Assembly (NCBI GenBank): GCA_007121055.1
Contig: SKMM01000306.1
Coordinates: 1-6,451, forward strand
Length of the DNA stretch: 6,451 nt
From: Paracoccaceae bacterium
GTDB lineage: Bacteria; Pseudomonadota; Alphaproteobacteria; Rhodobacterales; Rhodobacteraceae
Direction: 5' to 3'
Positions 1-6,273 of this stretch are shown here, in pieces (position 1 is the first letter of the stretch; every line of letters begins with the position of its first letter). A program made the translations under genes and the position numbers. The notes below the pieces were generated by a model. That model ran no database searches. It saw only the letters and a program-made list of their open reading frames with translations, and was not told where the DNA came from.

Positions 1-2392
1 CCAGCTCGCGCTTGTAGACCGCCAGCTTCTCGGTGAGGTGGATGTCGCAGGTCATCACCGCGGCCATGAACTCCACCGGGTGGTTGGCCTTGAGCCAGGC
101 GGTCTGGTAGCTGACCACGGCATAGGCCGCGGCGTGGGATTTGTTGAAGCCGTAGTTCGCGAATTTCTCCAGCAGGTCGAAGACCTCGCCGGCCTTCCTT
201 TCATCGACGCCCTTGTCCATGGCGCCCTTGATGAATTTGGGGCGCTCGGCGTCCATTGCCTCCTTGATCTTCTTGCCCATGGCGCGGCGCAGCAGGTCGG
301 CGCCACCCAAGGAATACCCCGCCATCTCCTGCGCGATCTGCATCACCTGTTCCTGGTAGACGATGATGCCCTGGGTCTCCTCCAGGATGTGGTCGATCAG
401 GGGGTGGATCGATTCGCGCGGGCGCAGGCCATGCTTGACCTCGCAATACTGCGGGATGTTCTCCATGGGCCCGGGGCGGTAGAGGGCCACCAGCGCCACG
501 ATATCCTCGATGCAGGTGGGCTTCATGCGCCGCAGCGCGTCCATCATGCCGGCGCTTTCCACCTGGAACACCGCGACGGTCTGGGCGGAGCTGTAGAGCG
601 CATAGGTCGCGGGGTCGTCCAGCGGCAGGCGTTCGGGGTCGATCTCGATGCCTCGCTTGGCGAGCAGGCGGACGGCGTGCTGCACCACCGTCAGCGTCTT
701 CAGGCCGAGGAAGTCGAACTTCACGAGGCCCGCCGCCTCGACCCATTTCATGTTGAACTGGGTGGCGGGCATGTCCGAGCGGGGGTCCTGATAGAGCGGC
801 ACCAGTTCGTCCAGCGGGCGGTCGCCGATCACGACGCCGGCGGCGTGGGTGGAGGCGTTGCGGAGCAGCCCCTCGATGGCCTGGGCGTAGGTGAGGCAGC
901 GGTCTACCACCTCTTCGGCGCGCGCGGCCTCTCGCAGGCGCGGTTCGTCGGCGAGCGCCTTGGAGACGGAGACCGGCTTGACCCCCTCCACCGGGATCAT
1001 CTTGGACAGCCGGTCCACCTGGCCATAGGGCATCTGCAACACCCGCCCCACATCCCGCACCGCCGCCTTGGACAGCAAAGCGCCGAAGGTGATGATCTGC
1101 CCCACCCGGTCGCGGCCGTATCGGTCCTGCACATAGGCGATGACCTCCTCGCGGCGGTCCATGCAGAAGTCGATGTCGAAGTCGGGCATGGAGACCCGCT
1201 CGGGGTTCAGGAACCGCTCGAACAGCAGCCCGTAGCGCAATGGATCCAGGTCGGTAATCGTCAGCGCCCAGGCCACCAGCGAGCCCGCACCGGACCCCCG
1301 CCCCGGCCCCACCGGAATGCCCTGCGCCTTGGCCCATTTGATGAAGTCCGCGACGATCAGGAAATAGCCCGGAAAGCCCATCCCCTCGATCACGCCCAGC
1401 TCGAACTCCAGCCGCTCGTCATAGACCGAGCGCGGCGCCGAGGGCGGGATCACCGCCAGCCGCGCCTCCAGCCCCTCGCGGGCCTGCCGGCGGAGTTCCT
1501 GCACCTCGTCCTCGGCGAATCGCGGCAGGATCGGGGGGTGTTTCTTGGCGGCAAAGGCGCAGCGGCGGGCGATCTCGACGGTGTTTTCCAGCGCCTCGGG
1601 CAGGTCGGCGAACAGCGCCGCCATCTCCTCGGGGGTCTTCAGCGCATGCTGCGGGGTCAGGCGGCGGCGTGGGGCGGCCTGGTCCACATAGGCGCCGTCG
1701 GCGATGCACATCAGCGCGTCATGGGCCTCGTACATCTTGGCATCGGGGAAGTGGACGTCGTTGGTGGCGACCAGCGGCAGGTCCATCGCGTAGGCCATCT
1801 CGACGAAGGCCCGTTCGGTCGCGCGCTCCGCCTCGACCACCGGCCCCGACTCGGCCGGGTGGCGCTGCAACTCCACATAGAGCCGTCCCGGAAAGGCCGC
1901 TGCCAGCCGCTGCACCACCGCCTCGGCCCGCCGGCCCTGTGCCGCCCGGATCAGCCTCCCCGCCGGCCCATCCGGCCCGCCGGTCAGGCAGATCAGCCCC
2001 CCGGCATGGGCCTCCAGCGCCTCCAGCGGCACCTCGCCCCGGGGGCTCTGGTCATCGAGATACAGAAGCGTGTTGAGCTTCAGGAGGTTGCGCCACCCCG
2101 CTTCGTCCTGCACCAGCAGCACCACCGCGGCGGGCGGGCGCGGCCGCTCGCCGGGCTGCACGGGGTCGAAGCCCACATGCAGCTCGCAGCCCAGGATCGG
2201 CTGCACCCCCCTTGCCTGTGCACCCACGGAAAACTCCAGCGCACAGAACAGGTTGTTGGTGTCGGTCACGGCCACCGCCGGCATCCCGCTGTCGGCCGCG
2301 AGCGCAGGCAACGCCTTCACCGGAACTGCTCCCTGAAGGAGCGAATACTCGGTGTGCAGCCGCAGATGGATGAATCGGGGGGCATTGGTCAT
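1..2392 (-). CDS. dnaE: DNA polymerase III alpha subunit (replicative, DnaE1 type), N-terminal 797 codons; 3' end outside window
   Basis: Catalytic subunit of the replicative DNA polymerase III holoenzyme, acting at the replication fork in the cytoplasm. Seen: reading the minus strand from ATG at 2392 gives 797 codons with no stop or frameshift to the left edge. The protein begins MTNAPRFIHLRLHTEYSLLQ, matching the start of the PHP domain (about residues 7-275). The palm domain carries GPGRGSGAGS at 362-371 and PDFDIDF at 403-409, giving D404 and D406; KFDFLGL at 558-564 gives D560. These correspond to E. coli D401, D403 and D555, the catalytic metal ligands. QIITFG (432-437) and RNASTHAAGVVI (511-522) lie in the thumb/palm region. 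The window ends within the fingers domain; the rest of the fingers, the clamp-binding site and the OB fold would lie outside it (family length about 1150 aa). An AGGG lies about 10 bases upstream of the start, a weak ribosome site. The PHP-first start and close similarity to the E. coli replicative enzyme favour DnaE1 over the error-prone DnaE2/ImuC. Divergent from xdhA. Confidence 0.97.
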   Translation of the reverse strand, partial: MTNAPRFIHLRLHTEYSLLQGAVPVKALPALAADSGMPAVAVTDTNNLFCALEFSVGAQARGVQPILGCELHVGFDPVQPGERPRPPAAVVLLVQDEAGWRNLLKLNTLLYLDDQSPRGEVPLEALEAHAGGLICLTGGPDGPAGRLIRAAQGRRAEAVVQRLAAAFPGRLYVELQRHPAESGPVVEAERATERAFVEMAYAMDLPLVATNDVHFPDAKMYEAHDALMCIADGAYVDQAAPRRRLTPQHALKTPEEMAALFADLPEALENTVEIARRCAFAAKKHPPILPRFAEDEVQELRRQAREGLEARLAVIPPSAPRSVYDERLEFELGVIEGMGFPGYFLIVADFIKWAKAQGIPVGPGRGSGAGSLVAWALTITDLDPLRYGLLFERFLNPERVSMPDFDIDFCMDRREEVIAYVQDRYGRDRVGQIITFGALLSKAAVRDVGRVLQMPYGQVDRLSKMIPVEGVKPVSVSKALADEPRLREAARAEEVVDRCLTYAQAIEGLLRNASTHAAGVVIGDRPLDELVPLYQDPRSDMPATQFNMKWVEAAGLVKFDFLGLKTLTVVQHAVRLLAKRGIEIDPERLPLDDPATYALYSSAQTVAVFQVESAGMMDALRRMKPTCIEDIVALVALYRPGPMENIPQYCEVKHGLRPRESIHPLIDHILEETQGIIVYQEQVMQIAQEMAGYSLGGADLLRRAMGKKIKEAMDAERPKFIKGAMDKGVDERKAGEVFDLLEKFANYGFNKSHAAAYAVVSYQTAWLKANHPVEFMAAVMTCDIHLTEKLAVYKREL

Positions 2393-2557
2393 GATCCGGA
2401 CCCTACGCCGGCCCCACAATCCCGCCAACCCCGCCCGCGGGGCTTGCCAAGCCGCGCGGCGGCCTTTCTTCTCCCTTCTGGCCGCGCCGTCGCTTTCCGC
2501 CGCATCGGGCGGCAGCGCCCCAGGGCCGAACCGAAGAGAAAGCGGCAGGTCGCACCC
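2393..2557. promoter_or_regulatory. Divergent dnaE / xdhA intergenic region (165 bp)
   Basis: This gap separates two head-to-head start codons, so promoters for both genes are expected here. Seen: an 8-bp palindrome CCCGCGGG (2434-2441), a perfect 10-bp palindrome GCCGCGCGGC (2451-2460), a 17-base pyrimidine run (2463-2479), a possible stem-loop (2491-2517) and a 10-base purine run GAAGAGAAAG (2533-2542). The pyrimidine and purine runs are partly complementary (GAGAAGAAAG against GAAGAGAAAG, 8 of 10 positions). No convincing -35/-10 pair was found. The best on the dnaE strand is TTGGCG-17 bp-TAGGGT, but its -10 lies only about 10 bases before the ATG. GC-rich alphaproteobacterial promoters are often poor matches to the consensus, so the region is called regulatory by position, not by motif. 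Confidence 0.5.
2491..2517 (+). promoter_or_regulatory. Possible stem-loop upstream of xdhA
   Basis: CGCT (2491-2494) and CCGCC (2497-2501) can pair with GGCGG (2508-2512) and AGCG (2514-2517). This gives nine base pairs around the six-base loop GCATCG, with a two-by-one internal bulge. It ends 40 bases before the xdhA start codon, so it could lie in the mRNA leader or act as a DNA inverted repeat for a regulator. Short stems of this kind arise easily by chance in DNA this GC-rich. No T-run follows, so it is not a terminator. The function is unknown. Confidence 0.25.
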
Positions 2558-3985
2558 ATGGCGAAGGTCTCCTTCACCCTCAACGGCACCCCGGTTTCCG
2601 CGGAGGTGCCTCCCACCACCACGCTCCTGGACTGGCTGCGCGAGGCACGCGGCCTCACCGGCACCAAGGAGGGCTGCAACGAGGGCGACTGTGGCGCCTG
2701 CACCGTGATGGTGACCGACGTCCGCGGGGTCCGCGCGCTCAACGCCTGCATCCTCCTGGTGCCGCAGCTCCAGGGCGCCGCCGTCCGCACCGTCGAGGGG
2801 CTCGGTGCCCCTGACGGCACCCTCCACCCGGTCCAGCAGGCACTGATCGACCACCACGGCTCCCAATGCGGCTTCTGCACCCCCGGCATCGCCGTGTCGC
2901 TGGCCGTCGCCCACGCGCAGGGAAGGCAGGACTTCGACGACATCCTCGCCGGCAACCTCTGCCGCTGCACCGGCTACGCCCCCATCCTGCGCGCGGCCCA
3001 TGCCGCAGCCGGGGCCCCCGTCCCGGCATGGGTGCAGGACCCGCCGCCCGCGCGACGCCCGGCGGGGGGTGCGGGGGGCAGCCAGCCCCCCGCTGGCCTC
3101 CCAATGGGCGCAACTGCCTCCGCGCCCGGGGCGGCCTTCCTCCCCCGCGATGCCGACGACCTCGCCCGCTGGTACGCCGCCCACCCCGACGCCACCCTGA
3201 TTGCGGGCGCCACCGACGTGGGCCTGTGGATCACCAAGGGCCTGCGCGACCTCGCGCCGGTGGCTTTCATCGCCGGCCTCGACGACCTGCGCCGGATCGA
3301 GGAAACGCCCGACGGCCTGCGCCTCGGCGCCTGTGTCACGCTGGCCGAGGCGCACGCCCCGCTGGCCGCCCGCCACCCCGCGCTCGGTGAACTCATCCGC
3401 CGCTACGGCTCCGAACAGGTACGCGCCGCGGCCACCATCGGGGGCAACATCGCCAACGGCTCGCCCATCGGCGACAGCCCGCCCCCGCTCATCGCACTGG
3501 GCGCCACCCTGCACCTGCGCCACGGCGACACCCGCCGCGCCCTGCCGCTCGAGGAGTTCTTCCTCGACTACGGCCGACAGGACCGCCGCCCCGGCGAATT
3601 CGTCGAGGCCGTCACCATCCCCGCCCAGCCCGACCGCCTGCGCGTCTGGAAGATTTCCAAACGCTTCGACCAGGACATCTCGGCCGTCTGCGGGGCGTTC
3701 AACATCACGGTCGAGGGTGGCACCGTCACCGCCGCGCGCATCGCGTTCGGCGGCATGGCCGGCACGCCCAAACGCGCCCGCGCGGTGGAGGCCGCCCTGA
3801 TCGGCCGCCCCTGGACCGCGGCCACCGTCACCGCCGCCCTGCCCGCCTTCGAGGCCGACTTCACCCCCCTTAGCGACATGCGCGCCTCGGCCGCCTACCG
3901 GATGCGGACCGCGCAGGCGCTGCTGTGGCGGGCTTTCCATGCCGATCATGGCACGCCGCTCTTCGTGCTGGAGGTCGCGCCATGA
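2558..3985 (+). CDS. xdhA: Xanthine dehydrogenase small subunit XdhA (two [2Fe-2S] clusters and FAD)
   Basis: Electron-transfer subunit of cytoplasmic NAD-dependent xanthine dehydrogenase: it passes electrons from the Mo centre of XdhB through two iron-sulfur clusters to FAD and NAD+ during oxidation of hypoxanthine and xanthine to urate. Seen (475 aa): a plant-ferredoxin-type domain at about 1-78 with C40, C45, C48 and C64; a second, helical [2Fe-2S] domain at about 85-150 with C104, C107, C135 and C137 (QCGFC, CRC); a Pro/Gly-rich linker at about 153-190; an FAD domain at about 192-365 with LIAGATDVGLW (214-224) and ATIGGNIANGSPIGD (292-306); and a C-terminal flavoprotein domain at about 370-474 (KRFDQDISAV, 368-377). 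R. capsulatus XdhA is about 462 aa; the extra length appears to lie in the linker. The start ATG at 2558 opens directly on the ferredoxin fold, with AGGT seven bases upstream. The frame stays open far upstream, but that part is antisense to dnaE and not coding here. Its stop overlaps the xdhB start (ATGA). Confidence 0.96.
   Translation: MAKVSFTLNGTPVSAEVPPTTTLLDWLREARGLTGTKEGCNEGDCGACTVMVTDVRGVRALNACILLVPQLQGAAVRTVEGLGAPDGTLHPVQQALIDHHGSQCGFCTPGIAVSLAVAHAQGRQDFDDILAGNLCRCTGYAPILRAAHAAAGAPVPAWVQDPPPARRPAGGAGGSQPPAGLPMGATASAPGAAFLPRDADDLARWYAAHPDATLIAGATDVGLWITKGLRDLAPVAFIAGLDDLRRIEETPDGLRLGACVTLAEAHAPLAARHPALGELIRRYGSEQVRAAATIGGNIANGSPIGDSPPPLIALGATLHLRHGDTRRALPLEEFFLDYGRQDRRPGEFVEAVTIPAQPDRLRVWKISKRFDQDISAVCGAFNITVEGGTVTAARIAFGGMAGTPKRARAVEAALIGRPWTAATVTAALPAFEADFTPLSDMRASAAYRMRTAQALLWRAFHADHGTPLFVLEVAP
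3062..3097 (+). repeat. GC-rich palindrome with tandem 9-bp unit inside the xdhA linker
   Basis: Two tandem 9-base units, GCGGGGGGT (3062-3070) and GCGGGGGGC (3071-3079), are followed by AGCCA and then GCCCCCCGC (3085-3093), a perfect 9-bp inverted copy of the second unit. An overlapping inverted pair, GCCAGC (3081-3086) with GCTGGC (3092-3097), gives an alternative fold. The block lies in the xdhA coding frame and encodes AGGAGGSQPPAG in the linker between the iron-sulfur and FAD domains, where this protein is longer than its R. capsulatus relative. It resembles the GC-rich palindromic repeats found between genes in many Rhodobacterales genomes, but whether it is repeated elsewhere cannot be seen from this window. 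No T-run follows, so it is not an intrinsic terminator. Confidence 0.6.
3970..3975 (+). promoter_or_regulatory. Strong Shine-Dalgarno site for xdhB
   Basis: GGAGGT lies inside the last codons of xdhA, six bases before the ATG at 3982. It decides the xdhB start in favour of 3982 over an in-frame GTG at 3925, which would add 19 residues with no family resemblance and overlap xdhA by 61 bases. Confidence 0.8.
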
Positions 3986-6273
3986 CCGTCCACAAGCCGC
4001 TGCCCCATGACGCGGCCCGGCTGCATGTCACCGGGCAAGCGCGCTATGTCGACGACATCCCCGCGCCGCCCGGCACGCTGCATCTGGCGTTTGGTCTGTC
4101 GCCGGTGGCGCATGGGACGATCACGGCGCTTGACCTCGGACCCGTCCGCGCGGCCCCCGGTGTGGCCGGCGCGTGGGGTGCCGCAGACCTCGACCCCATG
4201 CCCGACGTCAGCCCCGCCGCCCATGACGAGCCACTGCTGGCGACCGATACCGTCCACTACGCGGGCCAGCCGGTGTTCCTCGTGGCGGCCGAGACCCACC
4301 TCGCAGCCCGCCGCGCCGCGCGCCTAGCGCGGCTGGAGATCGCCGAGGCACCCGCCATCCTCACCCTCGACGAGGCGCTGGCGGCGGGTAGCCGCTTCGA
4401 GGACGGCCCGCGCATCTGGGCCTCTGGGGACCCCGCGGCGGCCATCGCCGCCGCCGCCCATATCGTCGAGGGCGAGATCGAGATCGGCGGGCAGGAGCAT
4501 TTCTATCTGGAAGGCCAGGCCGCCCTTGCCCTGCCGCAGGAGGGGGGAGACATGGTCGTCCACGCCTCCTCGCAGCACCCCACCGAGATCCAGCACAAGG
4601 TGGCCGAGGCGCTCGGCCTGTCGATGGCTGCGGTGCGGGTCGAGGTGCGGCGGATGGGCGGCGGCTTTGGCGGCAAGGAGAGCCAGGGCAATGCGCTGGC
4701 CGTCGCCTGCGCGGTGGTGGCGCGGCTGACGGGCCGGCCTGTGCGGATGCGCTATGACCGCGACGATGATTTCGAGATCACCGGCAAGCGGCATGATTTC
4801 CGCATCCGCTACCGTGCGGGGGTGGACGCGGAGGGGCGCATCCTCGGGGCCGAGATGGTGCAGCATGCGCGCTGCGGCTGGTCGGCGGACCTCAGCCTGC
4901 CGGTCTGCGACCGGGCGATGCTGCATGCCACCAACGCCTACCGCATCCCCGCCTTCCGGGTGGAAAGCCACCGGCTGCGGACCAACACGCAGTCCAACAC
5001 GGCCTTCCGGGGCTTTGGCGGGCCGCAGGGGATGCTGGGCTGCGAGCGGATGCTCGACCACATCGCCCACAGCCTCGGCCGTGACCCGGTGGAGGTGCGC
5101 CGCGTGAATTTTCATGCGGCTCCGACCGGGCCGGCGGTGCAGCGGACGACCTTCTACGGGATGGAGGTGCAGGATTTCGTCCTGCATGACCTCGTGGACC
5201 GGCTGGTGGAGACGTCCCGTTATGCCGAACGCCGGGCCGAGATCGATGCGTGGAACCGCAAAAGCCCGATCCTGAAGCGGGGGCTGGCGTTGGCGCCGGT
5301 GCAGTTCGGGATTTCCTTCACGCTGACGCATCTGAACCAGGCCGGTGCGCTGGTGCATGTCTATCAGGACGGCTCCATAGCCATGAACCATGGCGGGACC
5401 GAGATGGGACAGGGGCTGTTCCAGAAGGTGGCGCAGGTGGCGGCCGACAGCTTCGGGGTGGGGATCGAGGCGGTGAAGATCACCGCCACGGACACCGCCA
5501 AGGTTCCCAATACCTCGGCCACCGCGGCGTCGTCGGGCTCGGACCTCAACGGGATGGCGGTGCAGGCGGCCTGCGAGACGATCCGGGGCCGGTTGGCCGC
5601 GTTCCTTGCGGAGGAACACCAGACCGACCCTGCGACTGTTACCTTCGCGGAGGGGCGGGTGCGTGTGGGCGCGGCCGAGTACAGCTTCGCCGAGGTCGCG
5701 CGCCGGGCCTGGATGGCGCGGGTCAGTCTGTCGGCCACCGGGTTTTACCGCACGCCGGACATCCACTGGGACCGCATCGCGGGGCGCGGGCGGCCATTCT
5801 ACTACTTCGCCTATGGCGCGGCGGTGGCGGAGGTCGTCATCGACACGCTGACCGGCGAGAACCGCTGCCTGGCCGCCCACATCCTGCACGATTGCGGCGC
5901 CTCGCTGAACCCGGCGCTGGACATCGGGCAGATCGAGGGCGGCTTCGTGCAGGGCATGGGGTGGCTGACCACCGAGGAGTTGGTGTGGGACGCCAAGGGG
6001 CGGCTGCGGACGCATGCGCCCTCCACCTACAAGATCCCGGCCTGTTCGGATCGGCCGCGGGTGTTCGAGGTGGCGCTGTGGGACGGCGAAAACCCGCTCC
6101 CCACCGTCCGGAGGTCCAAGGCGGTGGGTGAGCCGCCGCTGATGCTGGCCAATGCGGTGTTCCTCGCGCTGTCGGATGCGGTGGCGGCCTGCGGCGACGG
6201 ATCCCGTTACCCCGCCCTCGATGCGCCGGCCACGCCCGAGCGGGTGCTGGCGGCGGTTTCCCGGCAGCGATGA
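3982..6273 (+). CDS. xdhB: Xanthine dehydrogenase large subunit XdhB (molybdenum cofactor-binding, catalytic)
   Basis: Catalytic subunit of xanthine dehydrogenase; it binds molybdopterin and hydroxylates hypoxanthine and xanthine. Seen (763 aa): an alpha/beta hammerhead domain (about 16-124) starting ARLHVTGQARYVDDIPAPPG, then the two Mo-cofactor domains (about 140-375 and 385-740). Motifs: GGQEHFYLEGQ (169-179), RMGGGFGGKES (224-234), NTAFRGFGGPQG (339-350), GGTEMGQGL (471-479) and AVGEPPL (714-720). Aligned on these motifs, the known active-site residues are all present: Q198, E233, R311, F345, F446 and the catalytic base E717 (bovine Q767, E802, R880, F914, F1009, E1261). The E233/R311 pair marks a purine-oxidising enzyme, as aldehyde oxidases lack it. 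R. capsulatus XdhB is about 777 aa; the 14-residue difference falls between F345 and F446. It overlaps xdhA and xdhC by ATGA junctions. From about 4600 onward, third positions become G-rich, unlike xdhA. Confidence 0.97.
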   Translation: MTVHKPLPHDAARLHVTGQARYVDDIPAPPGTLHLAFGLSPVAHGTITALDLGPVRAAPGVAGAWGAADLDPMPDVSPAAHDEPLLATDTVHYAGQPVFLVAAETHLAARRAARLARLEIAEAPAILTLDEALAAGSRFEDGPRIWASGDPAAAIAAAAHIVEGEIEIGGQEHFYLEGQAALALPQEGGDMVVHASSQHPTEIQHKVAEALGLSMAAVRVEVRRMGGGFGGKESQGNALAVACAVVARLTGRPVRMRYDRDDDFEITGKRHDFRIRYRAGVDAEGRILGAEMVQHARCGWSADLSLPVCDRAMLHATNAYRIPAFRVESHRLRTNTQSNTAFRGFGGPQGMLGCERMLDHIAHSLGRDPVEVRRVNFHAAPTGPAVQRTTFYGMEVQDFVLHDLVDRLVETSRYAERRAEIDAWNRKSPILKRGLALAPVQFGISFTLTHLNQAGALVHVYQDGSIAMNHGGTEMGQGLFQKVAQVAADSFGVGIEAVKITATDTAKVPNTSATAASSGSDLNGMAVQAACETIRGRLAAFLAEEHQTDPATVTFAEGRVRVGAAEYSFAEVARRAWMARVSLSATGFYRTPDIHWDRIAGRGRPFYYFAYGAAVAEVVIDTLTGENRCLAAHILHDCGASLNPALDIGQIEGGFVQGMGWLTTEELVWDAKGRLRTHAPSTYKIPACSDRPRVFEVALWDGENPLPTVRRSKAVGEPPLMLANAVFLALSDAVAACGDGSRYPALDAPATPERVLAAVSRQR

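Noticed and set aside
201..1337. 378-codon minus-strand frame
   Set aside because: It is an out-of-frame shadow of dnaE on the same strand; the dnaE frame shows full family motifs through this stretch.
1..2392. Error-prone polymerase DnaE2/ImuC instead of DnaE1
   Set aside because: The N-terminus and palm motifs track the replicative E. coli-type enzyme closely, and no imuA/imuB-like genes are next to it in the visible sequence.
2402..2424. TTGGCG-17 bp-TAGGGT as a dnaE promoter
   Set aside because: It matches the consensus poorly, and the -10 would lie only about 10 bases before the start codon, leaving almost no leader.
38..2557. Plus-strand open frame continuous with xdhA, as an N-terminal domain of a giant fusion
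   Set aside because: It is codon-for-codon antisense to dnaE, is His/Arg/Gly-rich without any recognisable domain, and the ferredoxin fold of XdhA starts cleanly at the ATG at 2558.
3071..3093. Hairpin in xdhA as an intrinsic terminator
   Set aside because: No T-run follows the stem, and the sequence lies in the middle of an intact coding frame.
4324..6015. 563-codon minus-strand frame antisense to xdhB
   Set aside because: Its codons are reverse complements of xdhB codons, it has no recognisable motif, and xdhB is fully conserved across the region.
5250..6131. 293-codon plus-strand frame inside xdhB
   Set aside because: It is a frame-shifted shadow of xdhB with Gly/Arg/Ala-rich low-complexity composition.
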